From: Pelecanus crispus
Lineage: Eukaryota; Chordata; Aves; Pelecaniformes; Pelecanidae
Reading direction: 5' to 3'
Assembly: GCF_030463565.1 (NCBI RefSeq)
Contig: NC_134648.1
Coordinates: 10,519,806-10,583,805 of the forward strand
DNA: 64,000 nucleotides
A program made the translations under genes and the position numbers. Each line of letters begins with the position of its first letter. Position 1 is the stretch's first letter. Positions 50,201 to 62,330 of this stretch are shown piece after piece. Below the pieces are notes generated by a model. It was not told where the DNA came from, made no database searches, and was given only the letters and a program-made list of their open reading frames with translations.

Positions 50201-50239
50201 CGCCGCCCCGACGGTAAAAAGTTGTGCGGAGCGCCGAGG

Positions 50240-50462
50240 ATGGGAGCGCATCTGCAGCCTCTAGCCCTGCGGCTTCTGGCGTTGACTTTCCCCTTGGTGG
50301 CGAAGGGTTTTTCTGACGAAACCTTGGAGAAAGCCGCGAAATCCGAGGGATATTGCAGTCGGATCTTGCGAGCCCAAGGCACCCGGAGGGAAGGGTATAA
50401 TGAATTTAGCCTCAGGGTGGAGGGCGATCCAGAATTTTACAAGCCTGGCAACAGTTACCGCG
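50240..50462 (+). CDS. SPON1: F-spondin (SPON1) exon 1
   Basis: First coding exon of F-spondin, a secreted extracellular-matrix glycoprotein of the neural floor plate and other tissues. It encodes 74 codons plus one base. Residues 1-23 (LALRLLALTFPLVAKG core) form a signal peptide. They are followed by FSDETLEKAAKSEGYCSRIL, RAQGTRREGYNEFSLRVEGD and PEFYKPGNSYR, the start of the Reeler domain, nearly identical to mammalian SPON1 after the signal peptide; Cys39 is the first Reeler cysteine. The ATG at 50240 has a strong Kozak context (A at -3, G at +4). It fits the family start better than the in-frame TTG at 50222. The exon ends CGCG|GTAAGT, a consensus donor in phase 1. Full SPON1 is about 800 residues, so most of the gene lies to the right. 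Confidence 0.96.
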
Positions 50463-53400
50463 GTAAGTTGGCCATCCTCTGCTTCCCGTACTAATCAGGA
50501 CAAGTGTCTCTGAAACTGTAACGTGTCTCTCCCTGTCATCTCTGTATCCCTCTTGGCGTGTGTGTGTGACTGTGTGGGTTAAGACGGGGTAATGTAGTCC
50601 CACGCATTACTTTATTGGGGATGCTTTCATGACAAATGAGAGGGCGTTGGATTTCACAGTATCGCTTTACTCCCAAACATTAACTCAGTATTAAAAGGAA
50701 TTTCCCTTCTTTTATGAATCCTCTCTGCTGGCTCAGCGCTAGCACAAGATCACAAGTTGATGTGATACAAAACACACACTCTTCCCCCGTTTGCCTACTT
50801 TCTATCCCTTTAAATATAACACAGTGAATAGGAGAAGCTTTAATATTCAGAAGGAAGGAGAGGAAACTCGGAGCTAATTGTTCTTGCCCCGAAATATGAA
50901 CGTTAATATAATGAGTTAGCATACGGGCAAACAGTGATGCAGCATGCTGCCAACTTCCCACATTTTCCACTTATGTTTATACCCCCCCCCCCCTTTTTTT
51001 TTTCTGGGGAAATGAACAGATGGTTCAAACAGGAAAGAAGCAGAGACGGTGCTAATGACCACTGCAAATAAGGGATGGAGGCATTCGCTCTCTGCTGAGC
51101 ATTTCACATACAATCCTTGAAATGAACTTCCAAAGCACATTTCAGCATATTTTTCTAATTAATAGGCAAAAGCAGCTTTTGGTCACTTTTTCTGCCTCAC
51201 CATACAATGCCTATGGAAACAAACCTTCTTGGAGTATACTGTTAACTTTGTATTTTAAAAGTGCTTTGGAAAGAATTTGGGCATTTTTAGGTACTAATGT
51301 ACTTCATAGGCATCACTTTGGAAAAAAAAAAAAAATTCAGCCTTTCTTCTAAGTGTTTCTCCTGACCTTCCTTAGATTCAGTGTAAAGAGCAGTGTTTTC
51401 CCATTGCATGAACATGGGGATCTTAGTATAGGTAGGGAGAAAAAAGTCTGCACATAGCATAATCATCTTGCTCTCTTAAAGGTTGAAAAATACATCTGTA
51501 GCAGTGGTTAACCTGTTTTGAGCATCAGCCTGTAACTTTGCATGGGTTTTGATTACTTTTTTTTTTCCTCAAGAATTAATTTATTTTAATGTGGTGTGAG
51601 GAAATGCACATTTCCCACAAACTGGTTAACTGTTCCAGACATTAGGATTAGTACCTTGAGCCTGAAAGGTTTCATGTTGCATGTCAGTTTGATACATCTA
51701 CTAAGCAGGATAAAGATAAGTGTCAAGTTCTTTGACAGAGGCAAATGTGAATGTTCTTTAAAAGTTTTGGAATTTACTTCTGTAAAAGCGTTATTGGATA
51801 TTTTCAGTCATGTTCCAAAGAAGTTTCTATTGCATGGAAATGTAGGGGGAAAGAAACTCCCAGATGAATTAGCAGAACTAATTTTCTGGAGATATTAGGT
51901 CTTGGTATTAGGAACTCAATTAATAAAATCACATTGTGTTGTAGCTTCTTGGAAAAAAATTACAGCTAATAGTAAAAAGTTAAAATGTAGACCAAAATAT
52001 GTGCCCAAGTTTTTGGTATTTAAGATTGAAGTATTCAGGTGGCGCATAAACTTATCTAGATAGTCCTTTAAGGACTCTTTCTGAATGGTTGGAAGAACAT
52101 GAGTAAACGTTACCATAACACATACATTATCTATGGCAATAGTTACAACACTAACAGCATTACAGAAAGTTTCAAGAGCTCATTTTCAAAGGAAATTCTG
52201 CAGTACAACTGGAACTTTATTACTGTTTTATACAAAGGGTAGAAAATCCAACTAATGATAAAAAAATGTGGGATTATGGCAGGTCTGTGGGGTTTTTTAA
52301 TCTGTAAATTACTAGAGGCACAACACTGCAGAAGACTTGCACAATCTCTGTTGTGCTGGAGCCAAATGTGCCTGTTTCCATGGCCCCTGTTTGATTTAAT
52401 GCAGTCTGGATCCTTGGCACATTCCCTAGCAGGCTCCTGGAATAACTAGTATTTGTGCAAGGTGGATAACACAGGAATTAGCTGTACATACAAATGCTGT
52501 ACTCCACCAAATTAACAATGTAGAGGCATCCATTTATGTTCATGACTCTCTCGATCATTGGTTGATGTGACACCCACGTAAGACTCTCAAGCTGCAAAGA
52601 TGGGAGGAAACATCGCAGCACTCTTGCAGTGTGGGAATCAGAAGGCCACAATTCACAGCTGCCACTTGTCTTTGGGAAAATTTTTATGGCTTTCCTGCAG
52701 TTACTCACCTTTAGACCAACCAGGTTCTATCTGCCCTAAGGGGAAATCCTGCTTGGATCTGTGTGTATGGAAGCCTTGATTTTCCACCTCTCCGGAGCTG
52801 TGCTAGAGGAAAACGGCTCTGAGCACAGAATAACCTCTTTGAACGGGTATGCACCTCCTCTGGTTTGCAAACACTGTCAGCAGTAAATAGGGACACTTTC
52901 TTCTATTTCAGACAATTAAAAATGAGGTAGCAGGGGGGCTGAGGAGCCATTCCCCTTTCCCCCCTAATGTCTAACAAAACTTCGTGGTGTCCCACAGGGG
53001 AGGTGACGCGACTGATTTCTCACATCTTATTTGGGACTCTTGATGTTGTAGCCTGCAAGTGGCCTTCATCTGCCTGGTCTTTCAGGCTGCAATATTGTTG
53101 CCTCTCCCCTTGTGGAGCAGGCAGTAAAATGCATGTGGTGGACAGGTCTTCCCATAGTACCACGTCTGTGGGCACACCATCCTGGGGTTGAGGTCTTCTC
53201 CTACCTGCTGGTTAACTTAGACCTTGATGTAGCTGCTTTTGCTTCCACTAAAGGTCAAAGTTCCCATTGCATTCAAAGGGCGTAAATGAACCTTAAGTTT
53301 AGATGGTGTTACGGGGTAATGATCCTTGAAAGTAGTCAGTCCTAGCTTTACTCATCTGTAGAGTTAGATTAATGATTGCATGAGATTTCCATGGAAAATT

Positions 53401-56400
53401 GGGTGTTTCATCCTATTAAAAATATAAATGAAATTGCTTCTAAAAAAAGCAGTAGTATGTCCATTTCACATGCTAACATGCAATGTACATAGTTTCCTCC
53501 ATAATTTTCTGAAATTGTTATTCTGATGAAGAAAATGAGGATTTGACTAGTATAGTCCTTAGATATACCTTCTAAGTAGATGCTGTTTCTGGTTTTAACG
53601 GAATTTCCACTTGTAGGTCTGTTCACCTTCTCAGTTTCAAGGACAAGCTCAGTTAATATTACACACTCCATTGCATTAGTTTGAGGACTTCTAAGGAATG
53701 TTGATTCTTTTTCTTTCCATTTCTTTCCTCCTTCCAACATGCAAACACTCTTTTCTATACTTTACAAATAAACCCTCATTCTGTAAATATTTAACCATTC
53801 TCATGTTTCACAACTTATGGATAAAAGTAGATATTAAAAGTGTATTTGTTAGTACTTGTGCAACGTACAACACAGGATGTGCTGTAGTGTAGGATGTGGA
53901 AAGTCAGATTTCCTGCCTGAAACCAAAGGAGCAGTTGCTTTGATCAGCCCACCTTTAGCTGGGGACACTGGGGAAAGAGGAGTGTGTTGAAGGTGTGTGC
54001 CAAAGTGCAACTTGTAAGGTAGAGATTTGCCAGAGGGGATGGAAACAGGCAAAAGTAACTGTTGATATGTAATCTTCCCTTTAAAGTAAAATCCTTAACT
54101 TTGAGACTTGCATTGAGATTTAACTAATCTTTACGGGAAGTTCATATTGTTCAGCAAACATTAATTAATGTGAACACAGTGTGAGCAATACTCAGCTGTT
54201 CTTTGAAATGGCAGTTTAGCCCAAGAAGAACTCCCAACTCTTATGCAACGAGAAGCCGCTATCTCTTGTGAAAACCAGATGTAGTCTGACAGCTTCCCAC
54301 TGCTGCCTGTGCAGTGCAAACCTCCTTTTTCTGTGCTGAAACAATCAGTCCAGAGCCAGTGACTACAGAACCATCACCATAACAAGGCTCTGCATTTAGG
54401 AGTGCTTCAAATAAAGCCTTGCACTGCAGTGTTATCTTAGCACACTGGATAGAGAACTGACAGAAATCCTTTCAGCTCAGATGTTAGTGTTTGTCCTGGC
54501 CTAGCTCAGGGGTGACCACAGCACACATTCATCTTGGTACCCTTAAGCTGAGGTTGCATCGACACTTAAATCCCACGTGAGTCCACTCTGCTCCTGCGGG
54601 TTATCACCCTCCCGGTCCCTCACTTGTACCCGGCTGTCCCCACCACTGGCAGAAGTGCTCCTGGGGCTGCACAGTGCAGCTACTCGGGGATTGGACCCAG
54701 CTGAACTCTCCGGTTGGGGTTTTTTGTTTTGTTTTACTTTTCAGCTGGATGTGTTCCCTGGTTCAGCTGACAGCACAGCTGCATGGATGTGGCTGCTGTA
54801 TGAGAAGTGCGGGGTGGGGGAGGGCAGGATCGCTCGTGTTGGAGGAAGCATGGATTTATTCTGGGTTAAAATGACTGTGCAACCACAGCGTGAGTATTGC
54901 TAACCCCAGGCATTCAAAAACTATGAGTCAGGCTTTGGAATTTTTTTTTCTTTCCCCCCTTCTGATGGCTTTTGTAGCATTTCAGATGTCCTCTATTTTA
55001 TAGGTAGGTGTTTTCTTTAGAATTTTGATAACTGTTTTGCTTGATCTGTAAATTTCTGACGAAAATGATGAAAACTGTTGAGTCAATTCACAGCTGGATT
55101 CTCTGTTTGCTTGCATAACTATTTAAGTGTTTCTGGTGTAACCTTTTACTCATAGTGATTCAGACTTTTGAATTACATATAATATATGGAAAAATTTGTT
55201 GCATGCAAAAGACCTTTATGGCAATTAGTTTCTAAGAATCAGTGTGCAAGCAAGTGTAATGCATTCATTCTTGTTGAGTTCAGCAGTGTGCTGTTCTCAA
55301 TTACTGCAACTGAGAGGCTGGCTGTGGATTTTCATTTAGATAGAGCTTGCAAAATTGGGCTAATAATACTAATTATTGGGCAGATAATTAATGAATTGGA
55401 ACAATACTTAGAAATGTAATTGGAAATGTTAATGCTATTGTGCTACTACTCAGTTCCTGTATGTAAAATGTGAAAGTTTCTTTCTCCGCAAAAATGATGA
55501 GGTTTAACCTCATAATAAGGTTCCATGGAATGAAAAACATGCTGAAAATCTTGAGAGTTGGGGGGCTTGCTATTATGCCTGTCACTACCCTAGATTTGTT
55601 TAGGTGTTTGCAGGTGTACAGGCCTAAACATGGCACTTAAATTTCAATTTTTAACCTTCTGTGCATCTCTCCAGTCCTGGTTTTTTTTTTTCCACATCTA
55701 GTTGGAAGAGTTATGTATTGGTACGAACACCATGGGTTTCAGACCCAAATACAGCTGCATAATACTAGAAACCTTCAAATATCTTATTTTATATTTTTCC
55801 ACTATTGAATTTCTAGATCAAAGAGCTCTCTATATGTTCCAAATGAACTCTGGACATATTCTGAAATCCATATCTTTTAAGGGCAGTCTGTCATTTTTAC
55901 CAATGTGTTTCAACCCCTCATGGCCTATTTGTGTGAGAGGGAGTCTCTTGTGAATACTCCTCTGTGCAACAGCATTGGGAGCTGCAGTTTCCTCACGAAA
56001 ACTCTGGGTGGTCTTCAGTTCTTATTGTGCCAGCCAGGGTTTGTGAGTGTGACAATAGTGTGCTACAAGCAATGTTGTCTGCATTATGCTTAAAGTAAAA
56101 GCTACTTAAAAGTATTAGTAGTCCAGTTTTCTGTCTATTTTCCTTTACTTAAAAAAGATTTTTTTTCCCTCACATTTACTTCTGTTTCAGAAAGGATTCC
56201 TATAAGTTATTGAAAAGGGTTCAGCAATTTTAAAACACCCCCAAAAGTCCTGCCTCAAAGCTCTGCCTCATTCTGTCTTTCTGATAGTGTTCAAAAGAAC
56301 CACAGCTGACGTAACTCAGGTGTTGCTGGGCGGTGCTTAGGTACTGATAATGGCAAATAGAAAAATCATAAAAAGGTATCTTGCACTAGCAGAAAATGAG

Positions 56401-57227
56401 GGATGTAATCCTGACATTGAGCATGGTAAAATCAGATTAGTCAGCATTACAATATTTGTTCTCTGCTGGCGGATCCAATGACACCTTCCTGGTCAGGACT
56501 GGTGTGTGAAGAAGGGTGTTTTGCTGATGTGTAGGATGCTTTGGTGATCAGAGCTGGCAGCACAATCTTTAGAGGTCAGCTTTAGTCATGAGTTTAACTT
56601 TGTGTCCTGTTCTGCCCTGAGGTTAAGGGAGAGGAAGGATAGTTTTAGTGCAACCATCTTCATCAGCTGGAATACTGTGTTGAGTGTAGCTGAGCTGGAG
56701 CAGGCAGTATGGTCATCTTCCTTTACAATTAAACTTTCTGTGTACTAAAATGCCTAGATCCTTTTCTATGCTTGGAGCACGACAAAAGCTGAAGCCAAAT
56801 GTTCAGGAGGTGTTCCCTCACATTAAAAAAAAAAAAACCAACAAAAAAACCACAACAAAAAACCCAAAACCACCCCCCCCCCAAAAAAAACCAAAACCCA
56901 AACGTGTGTCCCTGCCCCCAAACCAACAACAAAATAACTCTCCTGTTGATCCTAGCAGATTAGCAATCTGCTTTAAAAAAAAAAAAGTGTGGAAAAATAA
57001 TAGCTGAGGTATTTCGCATCATGCCAGTGTTTTTCAGTTTATGTGGAGACTTGGACTGAACATTTTTGTATTCTGCCTGGCTCTGCTCCATGTTGTTAGT
57101 GCTCTAGCTTTTGTCAATACTAACTTAAAACACACACCTTTCAAGCTGAACTGTGAAATGGTATGCAAGTGGCTGATTTTGCAATTAGTATTATGTTTTC
57201 ATTACTTCTCTGTTTATTATATCTCAG
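50463..57227 (+). other. SPON1: SPON1 intron 1
   Basis: 6765 bp between a consensus GTAAGT donor and a TATCTCAG acceptor preceded by a pyrimidine-rich stretch. No further exon is seen. It contains a GT run at about 50558-50580, a C10T10 pair near 50982-51003, an A/C low-complexity tract at 56826-56905 and a moderately GC-rich stretch at 54540-54880 without a recognisable product. Confidence 0.9.
56826..56905. repeat. A/C low-complexity tract in intron 1
   Basis: A runs broken by CC, CCC and a C10 run over about 80 bp; the plus strand has almost no G or T. The overlapping 85- and 67-codon frames are low-complexity artefacts. Confidence 0.85.
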
Positions 57228-57334
57228 TGACACTTTCTGCTGCCACTCCTGCTTACTTTCGAGGATTCACGTTGATTGCTCTCAAGGAAGGAAAAGAAGG
57301 TGACAAAGAAGACGACCATGCAGGAACTTTTCAG
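57228..57334 (+). CDS. SPON1: F-spondin (SPON1) exon 2
   Basis: 107-bp internal exon. Joined to exon 1 (phase 1) it completes Val75 and encodes VTLSAATPAYFRGFTLIALK then EGKEGDKEDDHAGTFQ, residues 75-110, matching the mammalian Reeler segment VTLSAAPPSYFRGFTLIALR. The acceptor is ATCTCAG|TG and the donor CAG|GTGAGA, leaving phase 0; exons 1 and 2 together are exactly 110 codons. The next expected residues in SPON1 (IIDEEETQF) do not occur before the window ends, so intron 2 is longer than 6.6 kb. The frame stays open upstream and downstream of the exon, but those flanks do not resemble SPON1 and are intronic. Confidence 0.95.
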
Positions 57335-58426
57335 GTGAGAGGTGTTGCCCTGATCTGTACCTCTAGGAGTCTTCCTTACAGTATGCTTGGCTCAAAGGGA
57401 GATGTTATTTGCACAGCAGAATGCAGACCATGCTTAAGGGAGCATAAATATTTGTAGATATTGACATGAGAACAACATAGCATATTTTATATTCCATGCA
57501 ACCTCTTCAAGAGGTCAAGGTTTTACTTCAGCTCACCCTCCCACATTCTTAAACGTGAGTATCAGTTATTTGAACTAGGGCCTACGCCGTGTGAATTTTT
57601 TATCCAAAGTGAATATGAAAATTGTTTTATTCACATTTTGCTTTTTGTATTTCTTTGCCTAGACATTTTTGTCCATTCGGATGTAGATTATGTCTCTGAG
57701 AAGTGTGTTTGCCACAGCTGTAATGACTGTTTTATCAGTCATAAATTAGATTCCGCTGTTTTATTGATGCTCAGTAGTACTTTACTTAATGAACACATTC
57801 AGTGGGATGAAATGTTGTTTATTAAAAGGATCAGAATCCAGAGTGATGATTCACAAAATAGTATTTGTAGCTATTTCAAGATCACATGGCATGAAAGGAA
57901 TTCTGGAAATTGAGAATACACATCATCATATTTATGAAAGTAGGTAGAAATCATGTAGGCTTGTTGTTTGATTCTCAGATGAGGTATTGTTTGCTATTTA
58001 ACATTCCAAACTTAGAAATATTGTTGAATGATATTGGTTATATGGGTAATAATATTGATACTAATTTTAATAATGGTTTATAGTTAGAAGATTTCACTTG
58101 CCTCAAAGAAGCATTTCTATGTTTTCAAGGGAAATACTCAAAAGTTCTAATTTTGATGATCTACAAGGAGACAGAAATCAACTTAATCCTAGCATCTCTT
58201 CCTGAAGCATCTTCTGATTTTTGTATACAGCAAATATGATGTGCAAACTCAATACGTGTTTGCCCTGTTTTCCTATTGAGTTTGCCTAGAGGCCTCTTCC
58301 TGGTTTTCACACATATTGTAAGAAAATCTAGAATAAGTCAGAGCTTATTTGATGTTGGAATAATTCTATCTTCCTTAAAATTAAACAATTTGCTGATATT
58401 ATTTGGGAGAAAACTGATTAATATGG

Positions 58427-58996
58427 TGTCGTGGTTTAGCCCCAGCCAGCAACCAAGCACCATGCAGCCGCTCGCTCACTCCCCCTGCCCCAGTGGGATG
58501 GGGGAGAGAATCGGAGGAGTAAGAGTGAGAAACACTCCTGGGATGAGATAAGAAATGTTTAATAATTGAAATAAAGTAAAATAGTAATGATAATAATAAC
58601 AATATAATAATGATAATAACAATAATAGTACACAAAGCAAGTGATGCACAATGCAATTGCTCACCACCCGCCGACCGATACCCAGACAGCTCCCGAGCAG
58701 CGATCGCTGCTCCCCGGCCAACCTCCCCCAGTTTCTATACTGAGCATGATGCCATATGGTATGGAATAGCCCTTTGGGCAGTTTGGATCAACTCTTCTGG
58801 CTGTGCCCCCTCCCAGTTTCTTGTGCACCTGGCAGAGCATGGGAAGCTGAAAAGTCCTTGACTGGCATAAGCAGTACTTAGCAACAACTAAAAACATCAG
58901 TGTGTTATCAACATTCTTCTCCTGCTAAATCCAAAACACAGCACTATGCCTGCTACTAGGAAGAAAATTAACTCTATCCCAGCCGAAACCAGGACA
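58427..58996 (-). mobile_element. ERVL-type solo LTR (copy C) in SPON1 intron 2
   Basis: 570 bp, TGTCGTGGTTT to AAACCAGGACA on the plus strand, with identical 5-bp flanks TATGG (58422-58426 and 58997-59001). Sense is minus, opposite to SPON1. The core promoter has decayed to TATAGAAA (58732-58739). It contains a longer TAA-type microsatellite (58586-58630) than copy A. It is otherwise close to A and has no internal retroviral genes. A T18A10 run follows at about 59018-59043. Confidence 0.93.
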
Positions 58997-59149
58997 TATG
59001 GACAAATCTGGTTTGGTTTTTTTTTTTTTTTTTAAAAAAAAAACAACCTAGCATTAAAGCATCAGCTAATGTTAAGAAGTAGAAATGGTGGTGCTTCATC
59101 TGTTTTAAAAGAAACTTGTCACCATTCATTTCTGTATTTCAGTTGTTAA

Positions 59150-59530
59150 TGTCTCCGCAGCTGTGACTAAGGGGAAGGACTTGGCCTGAGTTTTGCCTTT
59201 ATGGCCAGACATAAGTCTAATTCATAATGTAGTGAGAAACTCCCTAAGCTTTGCTGAAGTACAGAGGAATTTTGAAGTCAGCAGAGTGGGATGCAAATGG
59301 AAATTCTATATAGATCAAAGAAAGCCCAATGGATCTCAGCGGAGGGAAGATTGTTTAATTAGCTTTATTGTATGGATTGCAGTCTGAAATCAGTATTCTA
59401 ATTGGCAGATGAGAGTTTCAAATTTTATGCATAACTAAGTTTGTATTTCTGTGACACAAACAGAACTCATTGTGCTCATCCTGTATTAGCACAATTAACT
59501 GAAGTTCATTCAGAGAGTGCCTGACAGTTC
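59150..59530. promoter_or_regulatory. candidate intronic conserved element
   Basis: Repeat-free block between the LTR and AT-rich intron, with an octamer ATGCAAAT at 59291-59298 and TTTAATTAGC at about 59354. The suggestion rests on texture and motifs alone and is weak without alignment. Confidence 0.2.
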
Positions 59531-59662
59531 TGCCTGTGTTGATACAGATTTAAGATTCTTATTTAAGTATCCAGTGAATGGTTACAGTGATAAATACTGA
59601 TGTCTCTTGTATCGTGGCTAGGTGCTAGTAACTAGAGAAGAAAAAAAGGTTTGCACTGTGTT

Positions 59663-59710
59663 TTTATTATAATGTGAAGATCCTAATTTATTATAATGTG
59701 AAGCTCCTAA
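59663..59710 (+). repeat. 24-bp tandem duplication
   Basis: Two adjacent 24-bp units beginning TTTATTATAATGTGAAG, differing at one base (GATCC versus GCTCC). A recent small local duplication. Confidence 0.9.
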
Positions 59711-61329
59711 ATCTAAACAGCTGTGCAGGGTAAGAAAAAACTGTGTACAACAACTTGCATGCTACTTGCAGTTATGTATTTCCTGTGCTCAGATGGGGAG
59801 TATGTTATGCAATGAATTACCTAGTGGAACAGAACTCGGTGAAAATTCCTTAATAGGGGCAAGAGACTAAATGCTCCTTCTGGACTACTGGCATAAGCCT
59901 CTGCCTCCATGAGGAGACATATTTACTGTGCAAATAATAGTCAAAACAAAGCACATGAATGCACTGCATGGAACAAAGTGATTAATTCATATTAGCAAGA
60001 CTGCAGTATAACCAGGATACAAAGAAATGAAAGTTGACCAAATAAGACATATGCTTTCCCCCCGTGCCTCAGAGACTGTAAAACACCATTATTCTCAAGC
60101 CTGTGAGTGCCACTGTTGAATCATGAAGTATGTATGGATTGCAATGTCTTTCACGGGGAAAACCTGAATCCACGCTGTACTCAGGTCAAGATCCCACTGG
60201 GGCTGTGGCTTCCGTTTTGCACAGCTATTGAGTGTTAAAATGCTCAACAGGTGTAATGCCTCAACGTACTGTAGAAGGGCATGTGCTAGAGTAGCAAAGT
60301 GTTAAATAAGGACTAACATCTCAGTGACTGATACGAACATGGTACACTCAGGCCGGAAAAGCATTGTTTTCAGTGGTCACAGTCATGCTGCAGCAGGTTG
60401 AGTTCTGCAGCCCATTGCAAAGGATGAAGGTGGCACAGTAAGTGGCTGCCATGAGTTTGCCCTGCAGGGGCTTTGCTCTGCCTTTTACAGTCTCCTCATG
60501 GCTCATTTACTCTTGTCTGACTCTGCAAGTCAGCAGGTATGGTCAATCTTCACTAACCATTAAGCTGCAGGGTCTTGAGCCTATAAATAGTACAGCTGTT
60601 AAAATTCTTTGTTGGACAGGTATTTTTTTTCTGTACTTTTTTTGGTTACCTTTATACTTGCCATGGAGTACGGACCTTTAGAGAAGTGTAGTTTTTTGGA
60701 CTCCACCATTCTAAATCTATTTTCCTCTGAGAAAACTGAGACTCTTAAATCTGATTTTACTCTTGTTTGTTTATTGAATGCAGCCAAACTTCTTTTTCTT
60801 TGTCCTTGTAGCACACCCAGGGCACAATTTGGCTTTAAAACAAACAAATCATTTGCGTGTTTGTGGGAGAAAATACATGTTAAATAGCTAAATTAAATAT
60901 GGCTAGGAACTAGAGATGCCAAATGCAGTCATAGAAGTTTGAGGATATAATAATGCGGTTCTTACTTATGCCAGTGGTAATTTTACAACTTGGGGGTGCA
61001 ATGCAGCACTCTGAAAGCGTTGGCTACCATGTCCCATTGGCCTCTCTACACAAGCCATTCCCAACTGTTCTAATGCAGACTGCTGATCTTTTCTTTTGTA
61101 ATGTTTAGCAACAGTCTGCAAATTGTTTGAAGGCAAATTATACTCGAAGGCAGCAATCAAGCACTGATTGACTATAGAACAGTAGCTATACAGGCCATTT
61201 TAATCAACATATGTATGCAATGTAATAGATTCAGTCTGGTAAATAATGTAGAATAATAGAAATTTAGTACTGAACCTCATCTTATCTACCTTCCTCATTC
61301 TCAGAGGAAGAATAAATATTCTAAGAAAA

Positions 61330-62330
61330 TTCTTGGTGGATGTTTTCTGAATCTGTTCTGAAGAAGTGTTTAACAACAACAAAAAATTCATCTGTCCACG
61401 TGGCCTGTTCAAACACTTCCATATATTATATTTTATAGAAAATTTAAGCAAAACTATAGAGCTTTTCCTAATGTCTAAACTGAGTCTTCACTAATAGTGG
61501 TTAAATTGTTCTCTTATCAGATTATCTTCCTAAATTAAGAATTTTCTTGATATGAGACAGTTACTCTGAAGTTTCCCTTATTCTCTCTCCAATTCCACAC
61601 ACTCTCTACCTGTTTCTTATTAAAATTTTCATATTTTCATTTTAGGGCATCTTTTTCAATTTTGCCATTTCTGCAGTGAAGTTGAGAGTTCAGTCTTATT
61701 TATATTCCCCAGAATTGTACACAATAGTCAATCTGGACCCTCAGCATAAAATCATATAGAACTTAGATACAATAATCCTTTGGAGTATCATAATTGCTTT
61801 CCTTGTCTTCATGCAGAATCCTCTAAGTGTATGCAACTTGCCTTTATTGCAGGAGCATCTCAGTATTGTAGGTCCATGATAAAGTCCTAAATCCTTTCCT
61901 GCATGTATTGCTGCCTACATTGTGATTCCTCATTTTCTGTCTGTGCATTTTATTCTAAGTGAGCTTTGTTCAACTTATCAAGAAAGTTCTGAACTACAGT
62001 CCTATCCTTCAAAGTGCTCACCATTCCTCCAAAAATTGGTGCTATTTGTATACTTGACAATTAATCAGTCAATATAAAATACTGTGTGCAATTGTGACCT
62101 GCTTTTCTCACGTACAGTGATAAACTGAGTCATAAAGACTCAAAATTAGACGCTTCTCTGTATTGTTTTGGCATAATCAGTTGTTAGATTCTTCTGTTAT
62201 GTCCACTATTTTTGTGATAGTTTAGTGTTAAATACATTCACCATAGTAGTGGTCCTGGAGGTGTCCTTTTGACTTTCTTTGCTCTAGAGTGAATCAAGAA
62301 ATTCTTAGTTTAGGTCACTGAATTTAATGA
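61330..62330 (-). mobile_element. ancient, highly diverged CR1 LINE
   Basis: Successive blocks on the plus strand align in order with antisense CR1. CCTGTTCAAACACTTCC and CCTAATGTCTAAACTGAG correspond to the 3' part. CCAGAATTGTACACAATAGT matches CCAGAACTGCACACAGTA. GAGCTTTGTTCAACTTATCA matches the 'cttggccttgttgaacctcat' block. AATTGGTGCTATTTGTATAC matches 'aatttggtgtcgtctgcaaac', the codons around the catalytic FADD. Order and spacing agree with the young CR1s at 1602 and 36179. All coding capacity is gone. The boundaries are approximate. Confidence 0.6.

Larger units (their letters stand above)
49745..50239 (+). promoter_or_regulatory. SPON1: SPON1 CpG-rich promoter and 5' leader
   Basis: GC content and CpG density rise abruptly about 500 bp before the SPON1 start codon, in otherwise AT-rich DNA. 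Contents: a C-rich CCCCT tract (49951-49992), a second shorter one (50011-50025), a GC box CCCGCCCC at 50113-50120, and a triplicated 20-bp unit at 50141-50200. No well-placed TATA box is evident: GGTAAAAA at 50213 is too close to the ATG, and CTAAATAAAC at about 49868 is possible but unproven. A TATA-less, dispersed CpG-island promoter is the likely mode. The transcription start cannot be fixed from sequence. Confidence 0.7.

Noticed and set aside
50222..50239. Extension of SPON1 to an upstream in-frame TTG
   Set aside because: Not an ATG; the ATG at 50240 has a strong Kozak context and begins a proper signal peptide.
49943..50382. Minus-strand GC-rich frames of 102-106 codons opposite SPON1 exon 1
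   Set aside because: Low-complexity Gly/Arg/Pro translations of the CpG island and the antisense of exon 1; no recognised domain.
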